The notes: a model not told the origin generated them from the sequence alone. Positions 18,327 to 29,212 are shown, counted from the stretch's first letter. The stretch: 40,093 bases of DNA from an uncultured Saccharophagus sp. (GCA_937920545.1 CAKZUG010000039.1:1-40093); one strand, 5' to 3'. A program made the numbers and translations.

Positions 18327-19733
18327 TTATACAGAGTAATACAATTCAAACTCAACTGGGTGAGTTGTCATGTTGATTTTCTCAACTTCTTCACGCTTAA
18401 GTTCGATGTAAGCGTCAATAGTGTCGTCGGTGAATACACCGCCTTCTTTCAAGAAGTCACGGTCAGCGTCTAAAGAATCAAGCGCTTCTTCAAGTGAGCT
18501 ACATACCGTTGGGTACTGTGAAAGTTCTTCAGCAGGCAGGTCATATAAATCTTTATCTGCTGGGTCGCCAGGGTGAATCTTGTTTTTAACACCGTCAAGG
18601 CCGGCCATAAGTAGAGCAGAAAACGCTAGGTATGGGTTGGCTGTACAGTCAGGGAAGCGAGTTTCGATACGCTTACCTTTTTCTGATGAAACAAACGGAA
18701 TACGGATAGACGCAGAACGGTTGCGTGCTGAGTAAGCCAAGATAACAGGCGCTTCATAACCAGGAACTAAACGCTTGTAAGAGTTAGTTGATGCGTTACA
18801 AAATGCGTTAAGGGCTTTAGCGTGTTTAATAATACCGCCAACATAGAACAGGGCAGTTTCACTTAGGCCAGCATAAACGTCGCCAGCAAATTGGTTTTTG
18901 CCGTCTTTAACAAACGATTGTTGAACGTGCATACCAGAACCGTTATCGCCTACTAATGGCTTAGGCATAAATGTCGCTGTTTTACCGTATGCGTGAGCAA
19001 CGTTATGCACACAGTACTTAAGTACTTGTACTTCATCGGCTTTCTTAACCAGCGTGTTTGCACCAACACCGATTTCACACTGACCAGCTGTACCTACTTC
19101 ATGGTGATGAACTTCGATTTCTAAGCCCATTTGCTCCATGGCATTACACATTGCGCCGCGGATATCATGTAGTGAGTCGACTGGAGGTACTGGGAAGTAG
19201 CCGCCTTTAACGCCAGGACGGTGACCCATGTTGCCTTCAGGGAATGATTTATCAGAAGACCAAGCGGCTTCTTCAGAGTTGATTTTGTAGAATGAGCCGC
19301 TGATGTCAGTCGCCCATTTAACGTCGTCAAATACAAAAAACTCTGGCTCTGGGCCAAAAAATGCTGCATCGCCAAGACCAGTAGATTGTAGGTATTCTTC
19401 TGCACGGCTAGCAATAGAGCGAGGGTCGCGCTCGTAACCTTGTCCAGTTAATGGCTCCACAATGTTACAGCGTACAATAACGGTGACTTCGTCGGTGAAC
19501 GGGTCAATTAAGCTGCTAGAGTCGTCTGGCATAAGAATCATGTCTGATTCGTCAATACCTTTCCAGCCAGCGATAGATGATCCATCAAACATTTTGCCGT
19601 CTTCGAAGAAGCTGTCGTTTACTTCTGAAGCAGGAATCGTTACGTGTTGTTCTTTACCTTTTGTATCGGTAAAGCGTAAGTCAACCCAGCGGGCTTCGTT
19701 ATCTTTAATAAGATTAAGAGTTGTATCTGTCAT
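18327..19733 (-). CDS. glnA: Glutamine synthetase type I
   Basis: Dodecameric enzyme that joins ammonia to glutamate using ATP, the entry point of nitrogen assimilation. The start at 19733 has GGAG upstream and gives 468 residues, the standard GSI length; a frame to 19766 is longer. Family blocks are clear: the N-terminal beta-grasp with FDGSSIAGW, the active-site [12 protein letters not shown] and [13 protein letters not shown]-like stretch ([16 protein letters not shown]), [13 protein letters not shown] and the latch [10 protein letters not shown]. The adenylylation Tyr is in [10 protein letters not shown] near residue 397, so ATase control is expected. ntrB and ntrC lie just downstream. 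Confidence 0.97.
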   Translation of the reverse strand: MTDTTLNLIKDNEARWVDLRFTDTKGKEQHVTIPASEVNDSFFEDGKMFDGSSIAGWKGIDESDMILMPDDSSSLIDPFTDEVTVIVRCNIVEPLTGQGYERDPRSIASRAEEYLQSTGLGDAAFFGPEPEFFVFDDVKWATDISGSFYKINSEEAAWSSDKSFPEGNMGHRPGVKGGYFPVPPVDSLHDIRGAMCNAMEQMGLEIEVHHHEVGTAGQCEIGVGANTLVKKADEVQVLKYCVHNVAHAYGKTATFMPKPLVGDNGSGMHVQQSFVKDGKNQFAGDVYAGLSETALFYVGGIIKHAKALNAFCNASTNSYKRLVPGYEAPVILAYSARNRSASIRIPFVSSEKGKRIETRFPDCTANPYLAFSALLMAGLDGVKNKIHPGDPADKDLYDLPAEELSQYPTVCSSLEEALDSLDADRDFLKEGGVFTDDTIDAYIELKREEVEKINMTTHPVEFELYYSV

Positions 19734-19845
19734 GTGGATATCTCCATTGGACATGGCACGTGCCAATTTAAGTTAGAACCTAGGCCACCTTTAACGGGTT
19801 TTTATAGGCTGTATTAAGTAAGTCGTTAATGCTTTTTGATAATTT

Positions 19846-19862
19846 GCAAGCCTCAGGCTTGC
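19846..19862. repeat. Perfect 17-bp palindrome in the glnA leader
   Basis: GCAAGCCT and its complement flank a single C. It lies between the sigma-54 candidate and glnA, within the predicted leader, and could be an operator or small hairpin. Confidence 0.4.
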
Positions 19863-19918
19863 TAAGGCATCGTCATATTATAGAAATTCAGTAAAGACGC
19901 AAGATCGGCTCAAGGTAT

Positions 19919-19934
19919 CGCAAGATATATGCCA
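19919..19934 (-). promoter_or_regulatory. Sigma-54 promoter of glnA
   Basis: On the minus strand TGGCATATATCTTGCG matches TGGCAC-N5-TTGCA with the essential GG at -24 and GC at -12 correctly spaced. Transcription would start near 19908, leaving a leader of about 175 bases. NtrC-controlled sigma-54 transcription of glnA is established in related bacteria, and ntrBC is the next operon. Confidence 0.6.
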
Positions 19935-20085
19935 TAATATGTTTTTGTATGACGCATGAACTAATGCACGTTGACGCCCCATTCTATATGGTTTAGGTAT
20001 TAATTTAGGTGTCATCGCTGTATCGCGATGGTTTGTTTTGGTGCGTTAATTTTTTTATGCACTGTTTTGGGTTTTTGGTGGGTTT

Positions 20086-21591
20086 ATGAGATTTGTTTTA
20101 CGGTTGTCATCCGAGTTAGCCATAAAAAGTGCACCAGTAAGAAAACGTTGGACAAAATTATTGTCTGATAATGTGCGTGCGCTAGCTAAAAAAGTAGATA
20201 GTAGTGCACGAGTCCGCTCGCAATGGGATCGATTAGAGTTGTCGGTGCTCGAACGTTTAGATCCCGAGCGAAAGGCCGCACTCACGGCGGGTGATATTCA
20301 AAAAACGACAGATCAAATGGTTGCTTTGTTGGCGAGCATCCCTGGTATTGCGCATTTTTCAGAAGTTGAGTTGGTGCGTTTCAGTTCTCTTGATGATATT
20401 TATGATCATGTGCGTGATAGTTTTGGTGCGCAAATTACACAAAGCACATTTTGTGTGCGTGTTCGTAGGTTGGGAAATCATGAGTTTACTTCCAGTGATG
20501 TCGAGTCCTTTATTGGTGCCAAGTTATTTAATGGCTTTCCTAATGGCGGCGTTAATTTAAAGCAGCCTGACGTCACACTTAAACTCGAAATTAATGACGA
20601 TGCATTGTATCTGGTAAAATCGCAGTTCCAAGGGTTGGGTGGATATCCTGTTGGTTCACAAGAAGACGTTTTATCGCTTATTTCGGGTGGCTTTGATTCA
20701 ACCGTTGCCAGCTTTCAAATGATTAAGCGTGGATTACGTACACATTATTGCTTTTTTAATTTAGGCGGCAGTGAGCACGAGCTTGCCGTGAAAGAAATTG
20801 CCTTTTATTTATGGCAGCGTTATGGCGCTAGCCACAAGGTGCGTTTTATTACCGTACCGTTTGAGCAAGTGGTTAACCATATAGTTGAGCATGTTCCGCC
20901 TGCACTTATGGGTGTGGTGCTTAAACGTGCCATGCTGCGTGCGGCAGAGCAAGTATGCCAAAAAGCCAATATAGAAGCCATTGTTACGGGTGAGGCTATT
21001 GCGCAAGTATCCAGTCAAACATTGCCTAACCTAGCCGCTATTGACCGTGCGATTGAAACCTTAGTTTTACGCCCACTCATTACATTCGATAAGGGCGATA
21101 TTATCGACGTTGCTCGCAACATCGGAGCCGATCAATTTTGTGAAAAAGTCCCCGAGTACTGCGGCGCTATTTCGGTTAAGCCTTCGGCTAAAGTAGCACT
21201 AAATAAAGTGGAAGAGGCAGAAGCGGCGCTAGATGCATCCGTGTTTGAGCAGGCTATGGCGTCGGCGTCGGTGCGTATGATCGACAAGTTGATGGATACT
21301 TATACTGAAGATCGGCAAAAAACAGACATCACCACCATGACACTTCATTCCTTGCCGGCTAATGCAACGGTGGTTGATATTCGTCATCCGTCAGAGCGAG
21401 AACTCAACCCATTAAATATTAACGGTGTCGATGTTGTGTGCTTACCGTTTTATGATATTAGTGTGCAAACCTTGACGTCGATATGTGCCAGCGAAGCTTA
21501 TTTATATTGCGCAAAGGGTGTAATCAGTGCTCTTCATGCCAAACACTTACATAAACAAGGCTATACTGGAGTAGGTGTGTTTAAAAAATAA
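20086..21591 (+). CDS. thiI: tRNA 4-thiouridine sulfurtransferase with rhodanese domain
   Basis: Puts sulfur on U8 of tRNA and takes part in thiamine thiazole synthesis, with IscS as sulfur donor. The 501-residue protein has an N-terminal ferredoxin-like/THUMP part (about 1-165), the ATP PP-loop SGGFDST at 200-205, Cys359 in PEYCGAIS, and a C-terminal rhodanese domain (about 405-501) with Cys475 in YCAKGV. Both cysteines match those needed for catalysis in E. coli. It is divergent from glnA; the 352-base gap holds the glnA promoter and palindrome. Confidence 0.95.
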   Translation: MRFVLRLSSELAIKSAPVRKRWTKLLSDNVRALAKKVDSSARVRSQWDRLELSVLERLDPERKAALTAGDIQKTTDQMVALLASIPGIAHFSEVELVRFSSLDDIYDHVRDSFGAQITQSTFCVRVRRLGNHEFTSSDVESFIGAKLFNGFPNGGVNLKQPDVTLKLEINDDALYLVKSQFQGLGGYPVGSQEDVLSLISGGFDSTVASFQMIKRGLRTHYCFFNLGGSEHELAVKEIAFYLWQRYGASHKVRFITVPFEQVVNHIVEHVPPALMGVVLKRAMLRAAEQVCQKANIEAIVTGEAIAQVSSQTLPNLAAIDRAIETLVLRPLITFDKGDIIDVARNIGADQFCEKVPEYCGAISVKPSAKVALNKVEEAEAALDASVFEQAMASASVRMIDKLMDTYTEDRQKTDITTMTLHSLPANATVVDIRHPSERELNPLNINGVDVVCLPFYDISVQTLTSICASEAYLYCAKGVISALHAKHLHKQGYTGVGVFKK

Positions 21592-21629
21592 GATAAGCGT
21601 ATCTACCTATTCATCAATGAGGGTTTTGT

Positions 21630-22061
21630 ATGGCAACTGAGTCTAAGAAAATACAGTTTATTGTTATTCTGTCGGCTCTTTTTGTTGTGGCTACTTCTGT
21701 CGCTATTACCCTTTGGGTAATGACGCCTGCTACGAAAACATCTGATGCGTTGCATCAAAATATTACGTTCACAGATGCAGCATTGACTTGTGAAAAAAGA
21801 ATTAGCGATGATTTTAACCGTGATATTGTCAAGTTACATATAGATAGCCACTCTAGTCACTTTGACGAAACGCATTTTCGTTATAAGCTTTTTTACCATC
21901 TTGATCTCCGTGAGAAAAAAAAGATTATGCCGCATTATGTGAATTGCTTTGTGCGCGCATCCAGTGGCGACGTATCTGAGATGATCGTCTTGCAGCGCGT
22001 CGAAGAGGATGGTTCGCTTGTGCCTAAGCGCCGTTTTGACTCAATTAAGTGGCCAAAATAG
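21630..22061 (+). CDS. Small membrane-anchored protein of unknown function
   Basis: A 143-residue protein that I do not recognise. GAGG lies seven bases before the ATG. After a short charged start, one hydrophobic segment (about residues 9-31) is a likely inner-membrane anchor, with the remaining 110 residues in the periplasm. Two Cys (in LTCEKR and VNCFVR) could form a disulfide. It lies 38 bases after thiI and 107 bases before typA, so it may be co-transcribed with thiI. Confidence 0.7.
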   Translation: MATESKKIQFIVILSALFVVATSVAITLWVMTPATKTSDALHQNITFTDAALTCEKRISDDFNRDIVKLHIDSHSSHFDETHFRYKLFYHLDLREKKKIMPHYVNCFVRASSGDVSEMIVLQRVEEDGSLVPKRRFDSIKWPK

Positions 22062-22168
22062 ATAAAAGCGCCATATTTATGATCTTGGTTAAAAAAGCCG
22101 CTATCGTTTCTAACCGCTAGCCTCTATAATGCCGCGTTTTAAGCAACTATCCTAAAAAGGCGGATCCT

Positions 22169-23995
22169 GTGTCCCAACCCGATATTTCAAAACTGCGTAA
22201 CATCGCAATCATTGCCCACGTTGACCACGGTAAAACAACACTGGTTGATAAACTGCTTGATCAATCAGGCACACTTGGCCGCAAAAGCCAAGGTACTGAA
22301 CGCGTCATGGATTCAAACGATCAAGAAAAAGAGCGCGGTATTACCATCTTGGCGAAAAACACAGCCATCCGCTGGAACGACTACCGCATTAACATCGTCG
22401 ATACCCCAGGTCACGCCGATTTTGGTGGTGAAGTAGAGCGTGTTCTATCTATGGTAGACAGCGTACTATTATTGGTTGATGCCGTAGACGGCCCCATGCC
22501 ACAAACGCGTTTTGTGACGAGTAAAGCCTTTGAACGTGGCTTATGCCCGATTCTTGTTGTGAACAAAGTTGACCGTCCGGGCGCACGTCCTGACTGGGTG
22601 ATCGACCAAGTATTCGACCTGTTTGATCGCTTAGGCGCAACCGATGAGCAGCTAGACTTTCCGATTATTTATGCATCGGCACTTAACGGTGTGGCGGGTA
22701 ATGAGCCAGATGCCCTTGCCGACGATATGCAGCCATTATTTGAAATGATCACTAAAAGCGTGCCTGCACCTGCAGTTGATCTTGATGGCCCACTACAAAT
22801 GCAAATCTCTGCCCTAGATTACAACAGCTATGTTGGCGTTATTGGTGTGGGCCGTATTACACGCGGTAGCATCAAACCTAACCAGCAAGTGTTGGTATTA
22901 GATAAAGAAGGCAACGAGCGTAAAGCCAAAGTCTTGAATGTTATGGGCTACCATGGCCTAGAGCGTGTTGACACAGACCAAGCCCATGCGGGTGATATTG
23001 TGTGTATTACGGGTGTTGATAAGCTCAGTATTTCGGACACGATTTGTGATCTTGAAAAAGCTGAAGCGCTTCCTTTATTAACGGTGGATGAGCCGACTGT
23101 AAGCATGACATTCCAAGTAAACGATTCGCCGTTTGCTGGCCTTGATGGTAAATACGTGACATCGCGTAATATCCGTGAGCGTTTAGACCAAGAGCTTATC
23201 CATAACGTGGCGCTACGTGTAGAGCAAGGCGATACGGCTGATAAATTTGTGGTATCTGGCCGTGGTGAATTGCATTTATCAGTACTGATTGAAACCATGC
23301 GTCGTGAAGGCTTCGAAATTGGCGTATCGCGCCCAGAAGTGATACAGCGCGAAATCGACGGTGAAATTCAAGAGCCGTTCGAGCAAGTGGTTATCGATGT
23401 TGAAGACGAGCACCAAGGTTCTATCATGGAAGAGCTAGGTTTACGTAAAGCCGAGCTAACCAACATGGAACCCGATGGTAAAGGCCGTACACGTTTACAG
23501 TTTATTGCGCCTTCACGTGGTTTAATTGGCTTTAGAGGTTTGTTCCTTACGCTGACTTCTGGCTCTGGCATCATGACCAGTATTTTTGATCACTACGGCC
23601 CAGTTAAAATGGGTGATGTAGGCAAGCGTCAAAACGGTGTATTAGTCAGTATCATTAAAGGTAAAACATTAGCTTATGGCCTGTTTAACCTGCAAGACCG
23701 TGGTCGTCTATTTTTGGGTCACGCTGAAGAAGTATACGAAGGCCAAGTGATTGGTATTCACTCGCGTGATAACGACTTGATCGTTAACCCAACAAAAGGC
23801 AAGCAGTTAAACAACATCCGTGCATCAGGTACAGATGAAGCATTAACGCTCACGCCGCCTATCCGCATGACACTTGAGCAAGCGCTAGAGTTTATTGACG
23901 ACGACGAGCTAGTAGAAGTGACGCCAAGCCACTTACGTATTCGTAAAAAGTTATTAACCGAAAACGAACGTAAGCGCGCTAAAAACTCAAAGTAA
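22169..23995 (+). CDS. typA: Ribosome-binding GTPase TypA/BipA
   Basis: Translational GTPase of the EF-G group that binds 70S ribosomes and helps large-subunit assembly and stress growth. The GTG start has AAGG upstream. G motifs are AHVDHGKTT, the switch-[19 protein letters not shown] and SAL. Domain II and the III/V region ([18 protein letters not shown]) follow, with the TypA-specific C-terminal domain starting near SRGLIGFRG. The 608-residue length is standard. A strong terminator follows. Confidence 0.97.
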   Translation: MSQPDISKLRNIAIIAHVDHGKTTLVDKLLDQSGTLGRKSQGTERVMDSNDQEKERGITILAKNTAIRWNDYRINIVDTPGHADFGGEVERVLSMVDSVLLLVDAVDGPMPQTRFVTSKAFERGLCPILVVNKVDRPGARPDWVIDQVFDLFDRLGATDEQLDFPIIYASALNGVAGNEPDALADDMQPLFEMITKSVPAPAVDLDGPLQMQISALDYNSYVGVIGVGRITRGSIKPNQQVLVLDKEGNERKAKVLNVMGYHGLERVDTDQAHAGDIVCITGVDKLSISDTICDLEKAEALPLLTVDEPTVSMTFQVNDSPFAGLDGKYVTSRNIRERLDQELIHNVALRVEQGDTADKFVVSGRGELHLSVLIETMRREGFEIGVSRPEVIQREIDGEIQEPFEQVVIDVEDEHQGSIMEELGLRKAELTNMEPDGKGRTRLQFIAPSRGLIGFRGLFLTLTSGSGIMTSIFDHYGPVKMGDVGKRQNGVLVSIIKGKTLAYGLFNLQDRGRLFLGHAEEVYEGQVIGIHSRDNDLIVNPTKGKQLNNIRASGTDEALTLTPPIRMTLEQALEFIDDDELVEVTPSHLRIRKKLLTENERKRAKNSK

Positions 23996-24017
23996 TATTG
24001 AGTCATGCTTTTTGTAT

Positions 24018-24047
24018 AAAAAACCCCGCTTATGCGGGGTTTTTTTT
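24018..24047 (+). terminator. Intrinsic terminator after typA
   Basis: AAAAACCCCGC pairs with GCGGGGTTTTTT over a four-base loop and ends in a run of Ts. Confidence 0.88.
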
Positions 24048-24191
24048 GCTTATTACTTATGCGTGTCATAGAGGGATGTTAAAAGTGGTTGTGATAATTA
24101 AACGACCAAGGTAGCCAAAACGCCACGATTTGATTAAGGTATCAATACGGCGGTTCAAAATACGCCCAACGTAAAAACAATAGGACACATC

Positions 24192-25538
24192 GTGAGCGAT
24201 ACTCCCAACATAGATATTCAATCTGCCGATCAGTTTGTGGCGCTTTTTAGGCAATCATCACCTTATATTAATGCCCATAGGGGTAAAACCTTTGTCATTA
24301 TGCTCCCCGGTGATTGTATCGCTCAGCCCATGCTGCATGGCATTATTAGCGATATAGCACTGCTTAATAGCTTGGGTATTCATTTGGTGGTGGTGCATGG
24401 TGCACGTACACAAATTGTAGATGAACTCGCCAAAGACGGTGTTCAGCCCAATTACCACAAAGGCGTACGTATTACCGACCGCGCGCACTTGCCCTGCGTG
24501 CTCAGTGCGATTGGGCAAACACGTTTTGTTTTAGAGTCGAGTTTATCGTCGGGTTTGCCTAACTCACCTATGCACGGCAGTAAAATTCGTGTTCGTGGGG
24601 GTAACTTTGTGACCGCCATGCCCAAAGGTGTGATTGATGGTGTTGATCATCAACTAACCGGTAAGGTGCGTGGTATCGATACCGATGGTCTACGTGAGCA
24701 TATTCGAGATAACACCATTACTTTGTTATCGCCGCTGGGTTACTCGTTTACAGGCGAGACGTTTAATGTCAGTTTTGATGAAGTGGCCATTGCTGTTGCC
24801 GTGGCATTACAAGCGGATAAACTCATTGCCTACAACGATGATGGCCCCATTTACGATGCAAATGGCAGCCGCTTTAGAGAGTTAACACTCTTAAAATGCG
24901 AAAAGTTTTTGTTAAAGCATTTACCCACAAATGACTCCAATACTTACTTTGCCTTGCGTGCTTGCTATCAGGCATGCGACGGTGGCGTTACACGCGGGCA
25001 TGTAGTATCCGCCACCGAAGACGGTTCGGTACTTAAAGAGTTATTTACTCGCGATGGCGCAGGCACCATGGTATATCGCGATAGCTACGAGACCATTCGT
25101 CGCGCAAAAATTGAAGATGTTTTAGGCATAGTTGATCTTATCACCCCGCTTGAGCAGGCCGGTGTACTGGTAAAGCGTTCGCGAGAGCGATTAGAAACCG
25201 AGATCGACTGCTTCACCATTATGGAAAAAGACAATTTAGTGATTGGTTGCGCAGCGCTCTACCCACTAGATGATTCATCATTGGCAGAGGTTGCCTGTGT
25301 CGCGATTCATGCTGATTATAGACGTGGTGGTCGAGCAGCCAAGCTATTAAGTCATCTTGAAAAACATGCCGCCAATAAAAACATCAAAACTATCTTTGTT
25401 CTTACAACGCAAACGGCACACTGGTTTTTAGAACGGGGATTTATTGAGAGCCACCTTGATTTACTGCCATTAAAAAGACAAAAGTTATACAACTTACACC
25501 GCAACTCAAAGATTTTTGTTAAAAAGATCATTAAATAG
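24192..25538 (+). CDS. argA: Amino-acid N-acetyltransferase (N-acetylglutamate synthase)
   Basis: First enzyme of arginine synthesis: acetyl-CoA plus glutamate gives N-acetylglutamate. GTG start with AGGA upstream. The N-terminal amino-acid-kinase-fold domain (about 1-285) shows HRGKTFVIMLPGD and LVVVHGARTQI; this half binds arginine for feedback inhibition in the family. The C-terminal GNAT domain (about 300-440) has CVAIHADYRRGGRAAKLL as acetyl-CoA loop and ERGFIE. At 448 residues it matches the bifunctional-fold ArgA. No other arg gene is near. Confidence 0.95.
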   Translation: MSDTPNIDIQSADQFVALFRQSSPYINAHRGKTFVIMLPGDCIAQPMLHGIISDIALLNSLGIHLVVVHGARTQIVDELAKDGVQPNYHKGVRITDRAHLPCVLSAIGQTRFVLESSLSSGLPNSPMHGSKIRVRGGNFVTAMPKGVIDGVDHQLTGKVRGIDTDGLREHIRDNTITLLSPLGYSFTGETFNVSFDEVAIAVAVALQADKLIAYNDDGPIYDANGSRFRELTLLKCEKFLLKHLPTNDSNTYFALRACYQACDGGVTRGHVVSATEDGSVLKELFTRDGAGTMVYRDSYETIRRAKIEDVLGIVDLITPLEQAGVLVKRSRERLETEIDCFTIMEKDNLVIGCAALYPLDDSSLAEVACVAIHADYRRGGRAAKLLSHLEKHAANKNIKTIFVLTTQTAHWFLERGFIESHLDLLPLKRQKLYNLHRNSKIFVKKIIK

Positions 25539-25871
25539 TTAGCTGTTATGATGTCATTGTTCTCTTTTATATAGGCATCATATTGCCATTGCAGTTTGTC
25601 TCCTTGCGGTGGCTTTCTACTTATCTTTTCCTCTATGCCTTTCTGGTTTAAGCCCGTTCTTGTTATCTTGCCGCTTTGCTAAATCACATTTTGGTGCATA
25701 CACTTTCTAAGCAACGTCATATTTATTATATGCGCAAAAAAATAGTATCTAAAATAGTACTTAAAATAGCCTTTAAGTCGTTGTATTAGATCGTCATGGT
25801 AGATTATTAACATGGCTTGAGGTTATTTTAACGTGCTGGTTTATGTCATATAAAAAATTGAGCTTACTCAT
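25539..25871. other. Intergenic stretch before the hybrid kinase
   Basis: About 330 AT-rich bases without a supported gene. The only structure seen is a set of three tandem 12-base units (25739-25774). No clear terminator for argA or promoter hexamer pair was found. Confidence 0.6.
25739..25774. repeat. Three tandem 12-bp repeats upstream of the hybrid kinase
   Basis: AAAATAGTATCT, AAAATAGTACTT and AAAATAGCCTTT follow directly. They lie about 100 bases before the kinase start and could be a multi-site operator or neutral slippage. Confidence 0.5.
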
Positions 25872-28800
25872 ATGGGTGATAGTCAAAAAGATCAGAATCA
25901 AGATTTAACCAATTTTTTTAGTGTTAGCTTGGACTTTATGTGTATAGCAAATGCGCACGGCGAATTTGAGCGTGTGAATCAAGCGCTAATAAACCGCCTT
26001 GGGTATAGTGAAAGTGAATTGATTGGTCAAAAAATTATTGATTTTGTTCATGGTGATGATCTAATCGAAGCCCAGCAGCAATTAGCGCAACTGTATTATG
26101 GGTTTGATGTAAGAGGCATTATTAACCGCTTCAAATGTAAAGATGGCAATTATGTCGCGTTAAAATGGAATTGTGCACCCGACGCGATTAATAAAAAGCT
26201 TTATGCCGTCGCGCGCGATTTAACCGAGCAAGAAGCAACAGATAAAAAATTAAAGACTTTATCACGTATTGCCTGTGAGACCGATAACGGCGTTGTGATC
26301 ACGGATGTTGATCAAAATATACAGTGGGTCAATGATGGCTTTACCCGTATAACCGGTTTTTCATTTGATGAGGTGGTGGGCAAAAAACCCAGCCATTTCT
26401 TACAAGGCAAAGAAACAAGCCTGAGCGCCCGGGGAAAAATTGCAACAGCGATAAAAAATCAACAACCCTTTAATATTGAGCTTATTAATTATAAAAAAAA
26501 TGGAGAGCCATATTGGATTGGCATTGATTGCAACCCACTTTTTGATGAAAGTGGAAAAATTGAAGGCTTTATGGCCCTAGAGACAGATGTTACCGACAAA
26601 AAAAATAGCCAATTAGAATTATCCAAAAAGACAAAGTTACTTGAGCAAATGAGCCAGCATGGCAAGATTGGCGCATGGGAAGTCGACTTAGAAAATGAAT
26701 CTATTTATTGGTCAGATACTACACGCGAAATACACGGCGTAGATAAGTACTATATCCCCAATATGGCTGAGGCAGTAAAGTTTTATAAAGAAGGAGAAAG
26801 CCGAAATACAATACAAAAAATATTTAATACCTGTGTTCTAAGTGGAGAGCCGTGGCACTATGAATGCCAGCTGGTTAATCGCCAAGGTGAAGATGTGTGG
26901 GTTGCATCCACAGGGCAGGCTGAAATTATTGATGGTAAATGTGTACGAGTTTTTGGCTCTTTTCAAGATATAAACGAAAGAAAAATAAATCAACTGATAA
27001 AACTCCGCGCGCTTAGATACAGTCAAACGTTAGAGTCATTAACCGTCTCCTCAGAAGTTATTGTGGGTGATTTAGAGAAATCATTGCCAAATATTGTTAA
27101 GGCTTGCTCCAAAGCATTAGGTGTGAGCCGTGTATCGGTTTGGTTTTTTAAACCTGAAGATAATCTTATCGAATGTGCTTCTCTTTATAATGCCTGTTCA
27201 GATGAATTGAGTCATGGCATGACACTACACAATCAAAAATACCCGCACTATATCTCTGCATTGAAAAATAAAAAAATCATATCGGCACACGATGTTTACC
27301 TCCATGCAGACTTGCAAGAGTTCATCCCTGATTATGTTGAGAGCTTAAATATCACGTCAATGTTAGATGTCCCTATTTTAGGCGACGGTAGTTTTTTTGG
27401 TGTGATTTGCCTTGAAAATACGCATGAGCGATATAATTGGAATAAGTCTGATGAGTCATTTATTGCTGCAGTAGCAACGCTCATTAGCTCGGTATGTGAT
27501 AGAAAAATGCGAAAAGAAACGGAGGTGGAGTTACTTGGTGCTATTGATAAGGCAAATGAAGCAGTGAAAACAAAAAGTGAGTTTTTAGCTAGCATGAGCC
27601 ATGAAATAAGAACGCCCATGAATGGTATTATTGGGATGTTGCGTTCAGTGATTAAAACGACTTTAACGCAAGAGCAACAAAGAAAAATAAAAGTCGCTAA
27701 AAAAAGCGCCGATTCATTATTGAATATTATTAATGATATTTTAGATTTCTCTAAAATTGACGCCGGAAAAATGGAGTTTGAAAATGTCAATTTTAACCTC
27801 ATAGAATTCATGCATGATTTCTATGAGGAAATGAAATATACCGCAGCAGAAAAAAACATTCTATTTTCTGTGAATACAGATCAAGTGCAGCAGCGTTACC
27901 TTATTGGCGACACCGTTAGACTAAAGCAGATATTAACAAATTTAGCAGCCAATGCATTTAAATTTACTGCGCAAGGCTTTGTCACTATTACACTACAAAC
28001 AAAGTTACATCACGATGGCTCGCACTGCCTGATAGGTCAAGTTGAAGACAGTGGTATTGGTATAGATTCGTCAAAATTAGAGTCTCTTTTTGATGTGTTC
28101 ACACAAGTTGACGCCTCAACAACACGCGAATACGGAGGGACAGGTTTAGGCTTGTCTATCGTCCGACAGCTTTGTGAAAAAATGCACGGAAAAGTATCGG
28201 TAAAAAGTAAACTTAAGCAAGGCAGCACATTTACGTTTGACGTCATACTTAAGTCATGTGAAAAATATGATGTGCAAAAAAAATCAATTTTCCAACCGCT
28301 AATATTAGAGAAAAGCGCATACGTTTTATTGGTAGAAGATAACCGCGTGAACCAAGAGGTGGCTAAAGATTTACTCAGCGATTTTAATATTCAGGCTGAT
28401 ATTGCCGATAACGGCCAAATAGCCCTTAACATGCTACTGAGCACTAAAAATAAAACGCCTTACGGCGCTATTTTAATGGATTGCCAAATGCCTATTTTAG
28501 ATGGTTATGATGCCACTAAAAAAATACGTAAAGGTGAGGCAGGAATGGATCATATCTCTATTCCGATTATTGCCATGACGGCCAACGCCATGAAAGGGGA
28601 TAGGCGTCGCTGCTTAGCGGCGGGTATGGATGATTATATTTCAAAACCAGTCGACCCAAATGCGCTGCATGACGCGTTATGCCGATGGTTACCCGATATG
28701 AAAAGCGAATCATCGCAATCGTTATTAAATGTATCTGCCATACCTTCTGATACCCCAGCTATAACCAGTCATACACATCATATTTGGGACGAGGGCGCGC

Positions 28801-29117
28801 TGTTAAAGCGTGTTAATAACCGCCCAGATCGCGTTCAATCCCTAGTGCGTTTATTCAAAGATGATAGCACTAAACTGATAGCACAGATTGCCGAGCATAT
28901 TCATCGTCATCATTTAAGCGAGGTGGCGCAGTGTTGCCATTCACTAAAAGGCGTATCCTCTAATTTAAGTGCTCCACATATTACAGCGCGCGCGGAGACA
29001 TTAGAAAAGTACTGCAAGAAAGATCCAGCGGACATCACATCGTTAGCATTAGACGCGTTATTTAAAGACTTAAAGGGTGCCCACGGCGAGCTGCTGAGTG
29101 TGTTGGATAAAGTTTAA
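25872..29117 (+). CDS. Hybrid sensor histidine kinase (PAS-PAS-PAS-GAF-HisKA-HATPase-REC-Hpt)
   Basis: A 1081-residue phosphorelay protein without membrane segments, so it senses a cytoplasmic cue. Domains in order: PAS (about 10-120), PAS with PAC (130-250, LQGKETSLS is LOV-like in position but lacks the flavin Cys motif), a third PAS (255-370), GAF (390-545), HisKA with SHEIRTPMNGIIG (His577), HATPase with DSGIGI and GGTGLGLSI (670-795), receiver with Asp870 in LMDCQMP, and a C-terminal Hpt with His1023 in CCHSLKG. The BarA/ArcB-type His-Asp-His relay is complete, but no separate response regulator lies beside it. Its ribosome site is weak. The input signal is unknown. Confidence 0.92.
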   Translation: MGDSQKDQNQDLTNFFSVSLDFMCIANAHGEFERVNQALINRLGYSESELIGQKIIDFVHGDDLIEAQQQLAQLYYGFDVRGIINRFKCKDGNYVALKWNCAPDAINKKLYAVARDLTEQEATDKKLKTLSRIACETDNGVVITDVDQNIQWVNDGFTRITGFSFDEVVGKKPSHFLQGKETSLSARGKIATAIKNQQPFNIELINYKKNGEPYWIGIDCNPLFDESGKIEGFMALETDVTDKKNSQLELSKKTKLLEQMSQHGKIGAWEVDLENESIYWSDTTREIHGVDKYYIPNMAEAVKFYKEGESRNTIQKIFNTCVLSGEPWHYECQLVNRQGEDVWVASTGQAEIIDGKCVRVFGSFQDINERKINQLIKLRALRYSQTLESLTVSSEVIVGDLEKSLPNIVKACSKALGVSRVSVWFFKPEDNLIECASLYNACSDELSHGMTLHNQKYPHYISALKNKKIISAHDVYLHADLQEFIPDYVESLNITSMLDVPILGDGSFFGVICLENTHERYNWNKSDESFIAAVATLISSVCDRKMRKETEVELLGAIDKANEAVKTKSEFLASMSHEIRTPMNGIIGMLRSVIKTTLTQEQQRKIKVAKKSADSLLNIINDILDFSKIDAGKMEFENVNFNLIEFMHDFYEEMKYTAAEKNILFSVNTDQVQQRYLIGDTVRLKQILTNLAANAFKFTAQGFVTITLQTKLHHDGSHCLIGQVEDSGIGIDSSKLESLFDVFTQVDASTTREYGGTGLGLSIVRQLCEKMHGKVSVKSKLKQGSTFTFDVILKSCEKYDVQKKSIFQPLILEKSAYVLLVEDNRVNQEVAKDLLSDFNIQADIADNGQIALNMLLSTKNKTPYGAILMDCQMPILDGYDATKKIRKGEAGMDHISIPIIAMTANAMKGDRRRCLAAGMDDYISKPVDPNALHDALCRWLPDMKSESSQSLLNVSAIPSDTPAITSHTHHIWDEGALLKRVNNRPDRVQSLVRLFKDDSTKLIAQIAEHIHRHHLSEVAQCCHSLKGVSSNLSAPHITARAETLEKYCKKDPADITSLALDALFKDLKGAHGELLSVLDKV

Positions 29118-29172
29118 TCGGCGTGTCAAATGAGTACAGGCATACAGCTGTGCATCTTGGTTATTTGGGCGG

Positions 29173-29178
29173 TATAAT
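29173..29178 (+). promoter_or_regulatory. Candidate -10 box before the lipoprotein gene
   Basis: A perfect TATAAT lies 40 bases before the GTG start; the -35 region is poor. Confidence 0.35.
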
Positions 29179-29212
29179 CAGATCTTTCTAAACAACCTCA
29201 AAAGGATTTAAC

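Noticed and set aside
19754-19765. TGGCACGTGCCA palindrome as a sigma-54 -24 box close to glnA
   Set aside because: No GC at the -12 position and it abuts the ribosome site; the match at 19919-19934 is far better.
27332-27811. Minus-strand frame of 159 codons inside the hybrid kinase
   Set aside because: The plus strand encodes clear GAF and HisKA domains through this stretch.
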